Positions 43,961 to 52,831 of a DNA stretch of 64,000 nt are shown one piece after another (positions within the stretch are counted from its first letter, which is position 1; each line of letters opens with the position of its first letter). The notes under the pieces are model-generated. The model searched no databases. It saw nothing but the letters and a program-made list of their open reading frames with translations, and was not told the origin of the DNA. Origin of the DNA: AP-15 sp963698995. GTDB taxonomy: Bacteria; Pseudomonadota; Alphaproteobacteria; ATCC43930; CGMCC-115725. Where the stretch lies: the NCBI GenBank assembly GCA_963698995.1, contig CAVOTD010000001.1:46713-110712 (forward strand), given 5' to 3'. The position numbers and the translations under genes are program-made.

Positions 43961-45499
43961 TCAGATCTCGGGTTGCGGCGTGACCCACTCGACGTTGTCG
44001 TCTAGCGGGATGCTCGGGCGGGGCAGGCGCTGCCACTCGAAACGGTTCAGCATCGGCGAGGTGAGGCCGGGAAGATCGACTTCGACGATCTGGTCGGGGC
44101 CGAAGAATTCGTCGAAGCCGCCGCGGAAATGGCCGCGGGATTTGACGATGACGGAGCGCGCCCGGGCAATATCGAGGCCCATCATCTCGAAAAAGATCGG
44201 ATCGGCGCACTGCACCCGATGCGAGATCGCGACGACCGTGAGCCCGCCGACCTGAAGCGCAGCGCAAGGGCCGAGCTCGAGCCGCAGTCCGGCATAGATG
44301 CCGCGCCGCCCGACGCAATTGCCGTCGGTCAGCGCGACGACCTTGGCCGGGGCGGTGTAGGGTTCAGAAAATTTGGTTTTTTCCGATCGGTTGAACCGCG
44401 CCTCGAAGGTCGCGCGAAGCCCGCGCCGATGCGCCGCCGTGGCGAGGTCGGGGTCGTAGAAGACGCCGAGCAGCGCGCCCGACACCTCGGCCTCGTAGAA
44501 TGCGCGAAGCAGGAAGGTCGTGTTGCCGCGGCCGCCGCCGCCCGGGTTGTCGGCGACATCGGCAAAGGCGAGGGCGGGCAGCGATGGATCGCGGCCGACC
44601 GCGAGCGCCTTCGCGACGGCCTCGTCTAGCGGGGTGAGCCGCGGATAAAACCGTGCCCGATTGGCCCAGCCAAGCTCGGCGATCTCGCGGGCGAGAGTTT
44701 CCGCCGCAGCTTGGTCGCGGCGCGCTGTCACCACGACCGTCAGGCCGTTCTTGGCGGTGTCGGCGAACGCGAAACCGCCCATCACCGAAACATTCATGAT
44801 CTCCGGGCTGATGCGGCGCTGGCCAAGATCGATCATCTCGGCATAAGGTCCGCCGGCTGTCAGCATCGTCACGGTTGGCGGCACAATGGGCAGGCGGATA
44901 AAGGCGCGCTTGGGCTTTAGGCCGCCGAGCATCTCGCGGATCGCCGCGGCGGCCTCGGCGCCACGCTCGCGCATATCGAGATGCGGGTTGGTGCGATAGC
45001 CGATAAAGATGTCGATCGAGCGGACCATGCGCTCCGAGACATTGGCGTGCAGGTCGAGGGTCGCCGCGATCGGCACATCGGGGCCGACGATCTCCCGCAC
45101 CATCTCGAACAGCACTCCGTCGGGGTCGTCCTCCTCGGTGGTCAGACCGGCGCCGTGCGCGCAAATATAGACGGCGTCGACCGGCAGCGCCGCGGTGAGC
45201 CGGCGGCGGATCGTGTCGAGAAGCTCGACAAAAAAGCGATGTTCGACCGGCCCGTTGGGCTCGGTCATCGCCAGCGCGATCCCGACCGGCGTCCACGGGC
45301 CTGCGGCATCCATCGCCGCAACGAAGCCGGGCGTCTCAGGCAACATAGTCGGCGTCGGTGAGCGCGCGCCTTCAACAATGGCGTCGCCTTCGAGATAGGT
45401 GCGCGAGAGGAAATGTCGTTTCGTCGCCGGCGGCGCGAATTTGTTGCACTCGATCGAAAAGCCGAGCAGCGCAACCCGGAGAGGCGAGTGATCAGGCAT
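43961..45499 (-). CDS. M81 family metallopeptidase (MlrC-like)
   Basis: A 512-residue protein. The N-terminus VALLGFSIECNKFAPPATKR, then VYICAHGAGLTTEEDDPDGV, PIAATLDLHANVSERMVRSI and FADVADNPGGGGRGNTTFLL are the M81/MlrC signature segments with probable zinc ligands in HGAG, DLHAN and DNPGGG. The family includes the microcystin-degrading MlrC, but most members are uncharacterised and may act on linear amides. It is divergent from the M20 amidohydrolase, with a 184-bp regulatory gap. Confidence 0.9.
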   Translation of the reverse strand: MPDHSPLRVALLGFSIECNKFAPPATKRHFLSRTYLEGDAIVEGARSPTPTMLPETPGFVAAMDAAGPWTPVGIALAMTEPNGPVEHRFFVELLDTIRRRLTAALPVDAVYICAHGAGLTTEEDDPDGVLFEMVREIVGPDVPIAATLDLHANVSERMVRSIDIFIGYRTNPHLDMRERGAEAAAAIREMLGGLKPKRAFIRLPIVPPTVTMLTAGGPYAEMIDLGQRRISPEIMNVSVMGGFAFADTAKNGLTVVVTARRDQAAAETLAREIAELGWANRARFYPRLTPLDEAVAKALAVGRDPSLPALAFADVADNPGGGGRGNTTFLLRAFYEAEVSGALLGVFYDPDLATAAHRRGLRATFEARFNRSEKTKFSEPYTAPAKVVALTDGNCVGRRGIYAGLRLELGPCAALQVGGLTVVAISHRVQCADPIFFEMMGLDIARARSVIVKSRGHFRGGFDEFFGPDQIVEVDLPGLTSPMLNRFEWQRLPRPSIPLDDNVEWVTPQPEI

Positions 45500-45532
45500 A
45501 TCAATGATCTTCTCGTCAGATCAACCCTTTAC

Positions 45533-45610
45533 CGTCATCCCCCCGAAGCGGGGAGCGATCAGCGGCGGACGCTTGCGGACACCTGAACCCCTGCTTTCAC
45601 GGGGGTGACG
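45533..45610. repeat. REP-like intergenic palindromic element
   Basis: The 78-bp element starts CGTCATCCCCCC and ends GGGGGTGACG, near-perfect mirror images, with internal GAAGCGGGG and CCCCTGCTTTC segments that can also pair. This resembles the GTCATTCCCGG-type palindromic repeats scattered in alphaproteobacterial intergenic regions. Its right end contributes the GTGACG that serves as a likely -35 for the M20 gene. Confidence 0.5.
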
Positions 45611-45632
45611 ATAGCGAGGCAAGAAATATACA
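45605..45632 (+). promoter_or_regulatory. Promoter of the M20 amidohydrolase gene
   Basis: The -35 is GTGACG (45605-45610), then a 16-bp spacer, then -10 TATACA (45627-45632) within TATACAAT. The predicted start is near 45639-45641, inside the palindrome that follows. This is one of the better sigma-70-like pairs visible in the window. Confidence 0.55.
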
Positions 45633-45637
45633 ATCCT

Positions 45638-45654
45638 TTAGGGTCGGACCCTAA
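45638..45654 (+). promoter_or_regulatory. Operator-like palindrome TTAGGGT-CGG-ACCCTAA
   Basis: This is a perfect 7-bp inverted repeat with a 3-bp centre, placed immediately after the -10 and about 30 bp before the ATG at 45684. Position over the transcription start suggests repressor binding. No regulator gene is adjacent, so the protein is unknown. Confidence 0.6.
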
Positions 45655-45683
45655 GGTCTTACGTTAAGAAAGGACGCGAACTC

Positions 45684-46913
45684 ATGCCGACGATCGACGG
45701 AGCCCGGGTTGTCGCGGATCTGAGGCGGCTTGCTGAATTCGGCCGTTACAAAACCGGCGTCCACCGGCCGACCTATTCGCCTGTTGATGTCGAGTCGCGG
45801 CATTGGCTCGCCGACAAGCTTTCTGAAGCCGGGCTCGACGCGGAGATCGACGGGATCGGCAATGTCATCGGCCGCAAGCCGGCCGCCCAGCGCCGGCTGC
45901 TGGTCGGCTCGCACAGCGAGACCCAGCCCTATGGCGGCTGGCTCGACGGCTCGTTGGGCGTCATCTACGGACTGGAGCTCGCCCGCGCCTTTGCCAATGA
46001 TCCGGCTTGCGCAGAGCTCGGCATCGAGATCGCCGCCTGGGCCGACGAGGAAGGTCATTTCGGCAACTATCTCGGCAGCCGCTCATTCACCGATGCGCTG
46101 CCCGAGGAAGAAATCGATCAGACCCGGGGCCGCGACGACGGGACGCCGTTGCGCGAGGCACTGCAGCGCGCCGGGTTCGCCGGGCGGCCGCGCGCGCGGG
46201 TCGAGCCATTGCGCTACGTCGGCTATCTCGAAGCGCATATCGAGCAGGGCGACACGCTCGACACCTCCGGTCTGCGGATCGGCGTTGTCGAGACGATCGT
46301 CGGCATCTGGAATTATCGGATCTCGGTGATCGGCGAGCAGAACCATGCCGGCACGACGCGCATGGTGCGGCGCAAGGATGCCGGCGTCTCAATGGTGCGG
46401 CTGGCGGCGCGCATTCACGACCACTTTCCGGAAATCGCCGGCCCGCGCACCGTATGGACGATCGGCCGCATGCTGCTCGAACCGAACGCGCCGTCGGTGG
46501 TTCCCGGTCATGCCGAAATGCAGGTTCAGTTCCGCGACGCCGACCTCGACCGGCTCGCTGCCTTCGAGCGGACGTTGCACGAGCTCGTCGGCGCGGCCGA
46601 CCGAGGCGGGCCTTGCCGGATTGAGATCGAGCCGATCGCGCGCACCGAGCCGCGTCCGATGGATCCCGGCTTTCAGGCCCAGATCGAAGCGGCCGCCGAA
46701 CGCTATGCCTCCGGCATGCACATGCGGATGCCGAGCGCGGCGGGCCACGACGCGGCGGTCTTGTCGTACCGAATGCCGGCAGGGATGATGTTCATCCCGA
46801 GCCTGCGCGGAATCAGCCACCACTGGTCGGAGGACAGCAAGGAGGAGGACATCGTCCTCGGCGCCCAAGTCTTTGCCGATGCGGCCGAAAAGATTCTGCG
46901 CTCCGCGAGATGA
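45684..46913 (+). CDS. M20 family Zn-dependent amidohydrolase (N-carbamoyl-amino-acid/allantoate type)
   Basis: A 409-residue enzyme, MPTIDGARVVADLRRLAEFG onward. Metal ligands are expected in VGSHSETQPYGGWLDGSLGV (His, Asp), AAWADEEGHFGNYLGS (Glu pair), YLEAHIEQGDTLD (His) and SAAGHDAAVLS (His). The dimerisation lid is GEQNHAGTTRMVRRKDAG. The family hydrolyses the carbamoyl or ureido group of N-carbamoyl-amino acids or allantoate. With a hydantoinase at 56.9 kb, an N-carbamoyl-amino acid amidohydrolase is the likeliest role. Expression should follow the promoter-operator just upstream. Confidence 0.9.
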   Translation: MPTIDGARVVADLRRLAEFGRYKTGVHRPTYSPVDVESRHWLADKLSEAGLDAEIDGIGNVIGRKPAAQRRLLVGSHSETQPYGGWLDGSLGVIYGLELARAFANDPACAELGIEIAAWADEEGHFGNYLGSRSFTDALPEEEIDQTRGRDDGTPLREALQRAGFAGRPRARVEPLRYVGYLEAHIEQGDTLDTSGLRIGVVETIVGIWNYRISVIGEQNHAGTTRMVRRKDAGVSMVRLAARIHDHFPEIAGPRTVWTIGRMLLEPNAPSVVPGHAEMQVQFRDADLDRLAAFERTLHELVGAADRGGPCRIEIEPIARTEPRPMDPGFQAQIEAAAERYASGMHMRMPSAAGHDAAVLSYRMPAGMMFIPSLRGISHHWSEDSKEEDIVLGAQVFADAAEKILRSAR

Positions 46914-46965
46914 CGGATACCGGCCGCGAGACGTAAAGCCCCTCTACCACACCGCGCGAGAAGGG

Positions 46966-47973
46966 CTAGTAGGTCTGGAACGCCTTTTGGATTTCGCCGA
47001 CATCGGTCGTCGTCAACAGTGCCAGCATCAACAGGATGCGGGCCTTTTGCGGACTGAGATCCTCGCCGGCGACGATCCCGCTTTCGCGCAGGCGGCGGCG
47101 CGGCGCGACACGACCCGTTGCGCGGCTGCATTGGACGACAACAATCCCGGACTGTGCCGCGCGCTCGAAGGCGGCACGCTGTGCCGGTGTCGGGCTGCCC
47201 GGCGCGAACCCGGCCGAAACCAGCCCGCGGGCGCCGGCGGCGACCGCCGCATCGACCAGCACGCCGTCGGCGGCGGCGTAGGAATAGATTATGTCGACGC
47301 GCGGCAACGCGCTCAGATCGAGGCGCACAAAGGCGGTGTCAGGCATGTGAGCGCGCAACGGCGCGCGGTAGAAATGCACGCCGTCGCCGTCGGCGTGGCC
47401 GAGCGCACCGAAATCGACCGAGCGAAAGGTCTGCAGGCGGTAGGTCGAGGTCTTGACGACATCGCGGGCGGCATGGATTTCGTCGTTGAGCACGACGAGC
47501 ACGCCCTTGCCGCGCGCCGCGGGCGATCCGGCGACCCGCAAAGCGTTGACCAGGTTCATCCCGGCATCGGTGCCGAGCGCGCTGGCCGGACGCTGCGCTC
47601 CGACGAGCACCACCGGCTGCGCGGTCGCCAGCGTCAGGTTGAGAAAGAACGCGGTCTCCTCCAACGTCGCCGTGCCGTGCGGGATGACGAAACCGGCGAT
47701 CGCGGGTTGGTCGCGCGCGATGCGATGGATCAGCGCCCGGATCTCGACCCAGTCCGGCGGACCGATGTCGGTGCTGCCGACCTGGCGGAAGGTGACGGGG
47801 ACCGGGTCGGCGACGAGCCGGGTCTCGGGGAACCGCTCGAGCAATGCCTCGCAGGTCAGCTTCTGGCCGAAATCCGGGTAATCGAGCACATCGAGGCTGG
47901 AGGCGCCGAGCGATGAGATCGTGCCGCCGGTGCCAATTACCGCAACGCGAGGAAGGGTTCCCGACATCGTCAC
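46966..47973 (-). CDS. Asparaginase family protein
   Basis: A 335-residue protein with the first nucleophile region PRVAVIGTGGTISSLGASSL and the second VIPHGTATLEETAFFLNLTL. In the classic enzyme the second motif is HGTDT-x-EET; here the Asp is Ala. The catalytic Lys segment is VVLNDEIHAARDVVKTST, and a C-terminal GIVVVQCSRATGRVAPRRR follows. It has no signal peptide, so it is cytoplasmic. It overlaps osmC by 4 bp as the last gene of the leftward liv operon. It may act on an amide other than asparagine. Confidence 0.87.
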   Translation of the reverse strand: MTMSGTLPRVAVIGTGGTISSLGASSLDVLDYPDFGQKLTCEALLERFPETRLVADPVPVTFRQVGSTDIGPPDWVEIRALIHRIARDQPAIAGFVIPHGTATLEETAFFLNLTLATAQPVVLVGAQRPASALGTDAGMNLVNALRVAGSPAARGKGVLVVLNDEIHAARDVVKTSTYRLQTFRSVDFGALGHADGDGVHFYRAPLRAHMPDTAFVRLDLSALPRVDIIYSYAAADGVLVDAAVAAGARGLVSAGFAPGSPTPAQRAAFERAAQSGIVVVQCSRATGRVAPRRRLRESGIVAGEDLSPQKARILLMLALLTTTDVGEIQKAFQTY

Positions 47974-48464
47974 ACCTCAACCCAATCCTCGCCGACCTTC
48001 AACCGGTGCTTGACCAGGCCCGGCTTTAGGGATTGCTCGATGAAGCAGCCCTTTGCCGCCGCTGCGATCAGCCGCCGCTTGTCCGCCTGCGAAGCATCGC
48101 CGCCGAGATCGATGTCCAAGGTGAACGCCAGCGGTGCGCTCTCGTAAGGGGCGCGGCCGTGTTGCCGCGCCTCCCAGTGGCATCGCGTCTTGACCGAGAA
48201 CTCGGTCAGCGAAATTTCGAGGCGCTGCGCAAAGGCGCGCAGCTGCGTCATCACGCAGGCGGTCAGCGCGCTCGCGAAATACGCCAATGGATAAGGCGCG
48301 GTGCCGTCCCCGCCATGACCGGGCCCCTCGTCAGTCGGCAGCTCGACCGAGACCGGATGGCTGAGGCGCTTGTGCACCGTGATCTCGTTGCGGAACTTAG
48401 CAGTGTTTCTGCCTTCGGCATCGAAGATCACCTCGAAGCGCGTGGTCGGCTCGACTGTGTCCAT
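47970..48464 (-). CDS. OsmC family protein
   Basis: About 164 residues from ATG 48464 (MDTVEPTTRFEVIFDAEGRN). HPVSVELPTDEGPGHGGDGT and APYPLAYFASALTACVMTQL contain the catalytic-region Cys typical of OsmC peroxiredoxin-like proteins. The second Cys appears in AAAAKGCFIEQSLKPGLVKH. The two-Cys site reduces organic hydroperoxides in known members. The gene begins 1 bp after the nrtS stop and overlaps the asparaginase start, so it is firmly in the operon. Confidence 0.88.
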   Translation of the reverse strand: MDTVEPTTRFEVIFDAEGRNTAKFRNEITVHKRLSHPVSVELPTDEGPGHGGDGTAPYPLAYFASALTACVMTQLRAFAQRLEISLTEFSVKTRCHWEARQHGRAPYESAPLAFTLDIDLGGDASQADKRRLIAAAAKGCFIEQSLKPGLVKHRLKVGEDWVEV

Positions 48465-48465
48465 G

Positions 48466-48726
48466 TCACCCCTCGATCTCGTCAGGTCGGGCGGGTCGCA
48501 CCATCCGCGCGGCATGCATCCGGAACGACACGGCGCCGTAGGTGCTGACGATATACGGCACGACGTAGGTCAGCGCGAGCTTGACGAAGTCGAGCCGCCG
48601 TCCCGAAAGCAGCGTGTCGCCCTGGTTGATCAGATTGAGGACCGTGCCGACGACCAGCGCTACCCACAGCGAGCGCCGCGGGACACCTTCGGAGACCGCA
48701 CAAAAACATGCCAGTCTCCAATTCAC
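48466..48726 (-). CDS. nrtS: NrtS-like nitrate/nitrite transporter family protein
   Basis: An 86-residue membrane protein with two helices: SLWVALVVGTVLNLINQGDT and LDFVKLALTYVVPYIVSTYG, then AVSFRMHAAR. The VGTVLNLINQGD and YVVPYIVSTYGAV motifs are those of NrtS, a very small transporter first described as moving nitrate and nitrite. It overlaps livF by 4 bp. Its presence inside a liv-type operon is unusual, and its substrate here may differ. Confidence 0.72.
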   Translation of the reverse strand: MNWRLACFCAVSEGVPRRSLWVALVVGTVLNLINQGDTLLSGRRLDFVKLALTYVVPYIVSTYGAVSFRMHAARMVRPARPDEIEG

Positions 48727-49517
48727 GACAGCCAGCGCTTGCGCCGCTTATAGTGCTTGACGTCGCGGTAGGATTTGCGCGCACCGACCTCGTTGAGGCC
48801 GAGGTAGAACTCCTTGATGTCGGAGTTCCGCCGCAAGGTGTCGGCTGGGCCCTCGAGCACGATGCGGCCGTTCTCCATGACATAACCGTGGTCGGCGATG
48901 TCGAGCGCCAATGCCGCATTCTGCTCGACCAGGAGGACGGTCAGCCGGCGCTCGTCGCGCAACCGGCGGACAATGCCGAAGATCTCCTCCACGAGCTGCG
49001 GCGCGAGGCCGAGGGACGGTTCGTCGAGCAGGATCACCTTCGGATCGGACATCAGCGCACGGCCGATCACCAGCATTTGCTGCTCGCCCCCCGAGAGATA
49101 GCCCGATTGGTGGTGGCGGCGTTCCTTGAGTGCCGGGAATGCGTCGTAAACTCGTTCGACGCCGTCACGCACCGCCGCGAAGTCGCCTCGCGTATGCGCG
49201 CCGGCGACGAGGTTTTCTTCGACCGTCAGGTTCTCGAATACCCGCCTGCCCTCGAAGACCTGGGTCACGCCGCGCTTGACGACGGCGTGAGGCGGCAGGC
49301 CGTCGAGCCGCTGGCCGTCGAGCTCGACCGTGCCCTTCGTCACCTGTCCGCGCTCGCTGCGCAGCAGGCCGGATATCGCCTTCAGGGTTGTCGTCTTGCC
49401 GGCGCCATTGGCGCCGAGCAGGGTCGTGATGCGGCCCTGCTCGGCAAACAGCGAGACGCCCCTCAATACCAGAATAACGCCGTCATAGACGACCTCGATG
49501 TTGCTGAGCGCCAGCAT
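48723..49517 (-). CDS. livF: Branched-chain-type ABC transporter ATPase LivF
   Basis: A 264-residue ABC ATPase: Walker A LLGANGAGKTTTLKAISGLL, signature SGYLSGGEQQMLVIGRALMS, Walker B KVILLDEPSLGLAPQLVEEI, His-switch LLVEQNAALALDIADHGYVM. LivF proteins normally end near residue 235-240. This one has a basic C-terminal extension (KSYRDVKHYKRRKRWLS), seen in copies that accompany an acyl-CoA ligase. It pairs with LivG at 54891-55717. Confidence 0.93.
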   Translation of the reverse strand: MLALSNIEVVYDGVILVLRGVSLFAEQGRITTLLGANGAGKTTTLKAISGLLRSERGQVTKGTVELDGQRLDGLPPHAVVKRGVTQVFEGRRVFENLTVEENLVAGAHTRGDFAAVRDGVERVYDAFPALKERRHHQSGYLSGGEQQMLVIGRALMSDPKVILLDEPSLGLAPQLVEEIFGIVRRLRDERRLTVLLVEQNAALALDIADHGYVMENGRIVLEGPADTLRRNSDIKEFYLGLNEVGARKSYRDVKHYKRRKRWLS

Positions 49518-49556
49518 CGGGCGGCTTCAACGGCGATGGGGCTTCGGATGATCCGT

Positions 49557-50810
49557 CTATTCCGTTTTCTCAGCGATCTTGACGGTCTGCCAGACCATGT
49601 CGCGATAGCCGTGGAACCAATCCGTCGCCGGGTCGAACTTGCCGTCATGGACCCGGAATATCCGCACCCATCCGCCGCCTTCGTGATCGGTCGGCGTGAT
49701 CTCCAGCGGCGGGACCAGACCGCCGAGCGTGAAGCCATGAATCTCTTCGAAGCCCTTCTTCACGTCCGGCCCGGTCGGCGGGTTGCCGTGGGTCAGCTTG
49801 AGGGCGTTGCGGAGCGCTTCGACCTCGACCGCTGCTTCCAATAGGCCGCGGTTGTAGATGACGGTGTCGTCCATCGTCTCGGGCAACGCTTTGCCTTCCT
49901 TCTTGTACATCTCTTTGATTTTCTGGCGGATCGGATAGTTGTCGCCGGCGCCCGCGAACTGCATCGTGTTGTAGCCCTCGGCTACCTGCCAGCCGCCCGC
50001 CGCCTTGATGTCGGCTTCAGCCGAGGCCCAGACGAGACCAAGGACCTTCGACAGCGGATAGCCGTTGGCCTTGAATTGCTTGATCGACACCGACGGCGAG
50101 CGGCCGAACAGGTGCGAGATCACGAAATCGGGGTGGTAGCGCTGCGTGATGTCGAGGATCTGCGCCCCCATCTCGACTCCCGGCGGCGGCACGGCAAAGG
50201 TCCGCAGCTCAAACCCTTCCTGCTTCTGCAAATCCTCGATGACCGGCAGCGGTTCCTTGCCCGCGGGATTGTCATAGTAAATATAAGCGATCTTCTTGCC
50301 CTTAAGACTGCCGCCTAGTTGTTCCTTGGCGAACTCGATTGCCGCAGCACCCTGGGAAAAATAGCTCGCGGCGATCGGGAACAGATACGCATACTTCTGG
50401 CCGTCCGCCGACGAGGCGATGCCGAAGCCGGGCGTCGTCGTCGGGATTTGGTCCTTTTCGAGACGCTCGTTGAGGGCGTGGGTCTGCGGCGTGCCATATA
50501 CCGCCATGATGACGGCGCCTTGCTGCTTCTGGCGCTCGTAGGCTTCGACCGCCGGCGGCACCTTGTAGGAGGTGTCGATCTCGGGGGCGTCGATCTTGTA
50601 GCCGTCGATGCCACCCTCTGAGTTGATCAGGTCGAAATAGTCGTGCATCGCCGGGCACAGCACCGTCCCGACGATCTGCGTCGGGCCGGTGCGGTCGCAT
50701 TGCACGCCGATGACGATTTTTTTCTCCTGGGCCGTCGCCGTTCCGGCGAGGCCCAGCACGGTCGCTGCGCCCACGATGAGCGGCAGCGCCGTCGTCGATA
50801 TGCGAGTCAT
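49557..50810 (-). CDS. ABC transporter substrate-binding protein (LivK-like)
   Basis: A 417-residue periplasmic protein with signal peptide TALPLIVGAATVLGLAGTAT followed by AQEKK. Type I periplasmic binding folds are evident: KKIVIGVQCDRTGPTQIVGT, YFDLINSEGGIDGYKIDAPE and GKKIAYIYYDNPAGKEPLPV. It lies between livM and livF, so it feeds this transporter. The aromatic-rich C-terminal part (HDGKFDPATDWFHGYRDMVW) and the linked acyl-CoA ligase suggest an organic acid rather than an amino acid as ligand. That is inference. Confidence 0.9.
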   Translation of the reverse strand: MTRISTTALPLIVGAATVLGLAGTATAQEKKIVIGVQCDRTGPTQIVGTVLCPAMHDYFDLINSEGGIDGYKIDAPEIDTSYKVPPAVEAYERQKQQGAVIMAVYGTPQTHALNERLEKDQIPTTTPGFGIASSADGQKYAYLFPIAASYFSQGAAAIEFAKEQLGGSLKGKKIAYIYYDNPAGKEPLPVIEDLQKQEGFELRTFAVPPPGVEMGAQILDITQRYHPDFVISHLFGRSPSVSIKQFKANGYPLSKVLGLVWASAEADIKAAGGWQVAEGYNTMQFAGAGDNYPIRQKIKEMYKKEGKALPETMDDTVIYNRGLLEAAVEVEALRNALKLTHGNPPTGPDVKKGFEEIHGFTLGGLVPPLEITPTDHEGGGWVRIFRVHDGKFDPATDWFHGYRDMVWQTVKIAEKTE

Positions 50811-50838
50811 CTGAGCTCCTCCCTTCGTTGCACTCCCG

Positions 50839-51906
50839 CTAATAGGAAAAAGGCCACACGCGGAAGTAGTTGCGGATGTTCCGCCACAGCCGAGCCAAAC
50901 CCTCCGGTTCGACGACCAAGAAGAAGATAATCAGGCTGCCAAAGATCACGAGCCGCAGGCTCGGAATTATGTTCGCCAGATCGGCCTGCGAAAAGATCAG
51001 ACTGCCGGATGACTGCAGTGCCCAGCGGGTCATGATCGGTAAGAGCGTGACGAAGACGGCGCCGAAGATCGACCCGAGTACCGAGCCGAGGCCGCCGATG
51101 ATCACCATCGCCAGGTAATCGATCGAGACGTCGAGCTGGAACTGTTCGTAATTCGCAATCCCCAGATAATAGCTTTCCAGGACGCCGGCCACCCCGGCAT
51201 AGAAGGACGAGATCGCGAAGGCGTAGAGTTTGTAGCGGAAGATGTTGATGCCGATGATTTCGGCGGCGATGTCCTGATCGCGCACGGCGATGAAGGCGCG
51301 GCCGATGCGGCTGCGCACCAGGTTCAAGGTGCCGACGACTGCCAGCACCGCGAAAAACATCAGAAACTCGTAGATCTCGGCCTCGGAGGTGAGCGGGATT
51401 CCAAACAAGGACGGACGCGGGATCTCGATCGAGGACTGCACGCCGCCCGAGATCCAGGTCACGTGATTGATCGTCCACTCGATAATCAGCTGGGCAGCGA
51501 GGGTCGCGATCGCGAGGTAGATCCCCTTGATGCGCAGGGACGGGATGCCGACCACGATGCCGATAAGCGCAGCCATCAGCCCGCCTGCGGGGATCGTGAT
51601 CCAGAACGGGAGGCCGAGCCGCACGATCAGATTCGCGGCGGTATAAGCGCCCACCGACATGAAGGCACCGTGCCCGATCGAGATTTGTCCTGTATAGCCG
51701 ACGAGGATGTTGAGGCCGAGGGCGCCGACGATCGCAACCAAGCACAGATTGAGCAGCGACAGGGAGTATTCGGAAAACGTGACCGGCGCGACGGCGATGA
51801 ACAGGCCGGCAAACACCGCCACCGCCCATTTGGCGATCGGCAGCGGATAGAGCGCCATGTCGGCGGCGTAACTGGTCTTGAAAACCCCGGATTCGCGGTG
51901 AAACAT
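50839..51906 (-). CDS. livM: ABC transporter permease LivM
   Basis: A 355-residue inner-membrane permease with about nine helices. Family blocks are LGLNILVGYTGQISIGHGAF, MSVGAYTAANLIVRLGLPFW, GIPSLRIKGIYLAIATLAAQ, GRAFIAVRDQDIAAEIIGIN and VIIGGLGSVLGSIFGAVFVT. The RDQDIAAEIIG stretch is the EAA-like loop that docks to the ATPase. It starts 14 bp after livH and is followed by the binding-protein gene. The frame is intact. Confidence 0.93.
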   Translation of the reverse strand: MFHRESGVFKTSYAADMALYPLPIAKWAVAVFAGLFIAVAPVTFSEYSLSLLNLCLVAIVGALGLNILVGYTGQISIGHGAFMSVGAYTAANLIVRLGLPFWITIPAGGLMAALIGIVVGIPSLRIKGIYLAIATLAAQLIIEWTINHVTWISGGVQSSIEIPRPSLFGIPLTSEAEIYEFLMFFAVLAVVGTLNLVRSRIGRAFIAVRDQDIAAEIIGINIFRYKLYAFAISSFYAGVAGVLESYYLGIANYEQFQLDVSIDYLAMVIIGGLGSVLGSIFGAVFVTLLPIMTRWALQSSGSLIFSQADLANIIPSLRLVIFGSLIIFFLVVEPEGLARLWRNIRNYFRVWPFSY

Positions 51907-51920
51907 CGCGGTTCCCTATT

Positions 51921-52820
51921 TCACACGCGCTCGATCCGGCGACGCCCGAACATGCCCTCGGGCCGCAGCATCAGCGCCACGATCATCAGGATGTAAGGAG
52001 CGAAGTCCTTGGTGCCGCCGCCGACATAGGGATCGAGATATCCTGCCGCCAAACTTTCGACGACGCCGACGATCAGCCCGCCGACAACCGCACCCAAGAT
52101 CGAATCCAGCCCGCCGAGGATCACAACCGGAAAGACCTTGAGGCCAACCAGCGCCAGCTGATTGTCGACACCGAGCATCGCCCCCCAGACGACGCCGCCC
52201 AGTGCAGACACGACGCCGGCCATCGCCCAAGCGAGCGCAAAATAGCGCTGCACGTTGATGCCCATGGCCATTGCCACCTGCTGGCTGTCGGCCACCGCAC
52301 GCATTGCGATGCCGACTCGGCTTTTGAGGAAAAACCAGCTAAATGCTGCGAGAAAGGCAATGCTGACCGCGGCACCGACAAGCTGGACGCGCGACACCAT
52401 GACCGGCCCGAGGTCCAACGGCGTGTCACCGACCGGCATCTCGATCGCCCGGGTGCCGGCGCCGAATGCCAGCACCGCACTCCCTCTGAGAACCGCCGCG
52501 AGCCCGATCGTTGCCATCACGACGGCAATGATCGGCCGGCCGATCAGTGGCCGCAGCACGACCCGCTCCAGCCCGAAGCCGAGCAGCACCATGCCAGCGA
52601 CCGAAAGCAGCGCCGACACCCAGAACGGCGCACCCGCCAGATCGGCAGCCCCCGCCGCGATGAACCCGGCGAACATCACGAACTCGCCCTGCGCGAAGTT
52701 GATCGCGTCGGTCGCCTTGTAGATCAGCACAAAGCCGAGCGCGATCAGCGAGTACATCAACCCGATCATCACGCCATTGGTCACCAGGACCAGGGTGAAC
52801 TGCCATTCGAATCCAGGCAT
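51921..52820 (-). CDS. livH: ABC transporter permease LivH
   Basis: A 299-residue permease with about eight helices: TNGVMIGLMYSLIALGFVLI, YKATDAINFAQGEFVMFAGF, IAMRAVADSQQVAMAMGINV (EAA-like loop), LALVGLKVFPVVILGGLDSI and LGAVVGGLIVGVVESLAAGY. These are standard LivH signatures. Together with LivM it forms the transport channel. A 142-bp gap with a repeat separates it from the acyl-CoA ligase upstream. Confidence 0.93.
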   Translation of the reverse strand: MPGFEWQFTLVLVTNGVMIGLMYSLIALGFVLIYKATDAINFAQGEFVMFAGFIAAGAADLAGAPFWVSALLSVAGMVLLGFGLERVVLRPLIGRPIIAVVMATIGLAAVLRGSAVLAFGAGTRAIEMPVGDTPLDLGPVMVSRVQLVGAAVSIAFLAAFSWFFLKSRVGIAMRAVADSQQVAMAMGINVQRYFALAWAMAGVVSALGGVVWGAMLGVDNQLALVGLKVFPVVILGGLDSILGAVVGGLIVGVVESLAAGYLDPYVGGGTKDFAPYILMIVALMLRPEGMFGRRRIERV

Positions 52821-52831
52821 TCGCGGGCTAC

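Noticed and set aside
46873..47916. A 347-codon plus-strand frame opposite the asparaginase gene
   Set aside because: It is a shadow of a conserved gene, and its composition (Arg, Asp, His-rich) is typical of antisense frames.
48708..49844. A 378-codon plus-strand frame opposite livF
   Set aside because: It is antisense to an intact ABC ATPase and has no supporting motif.
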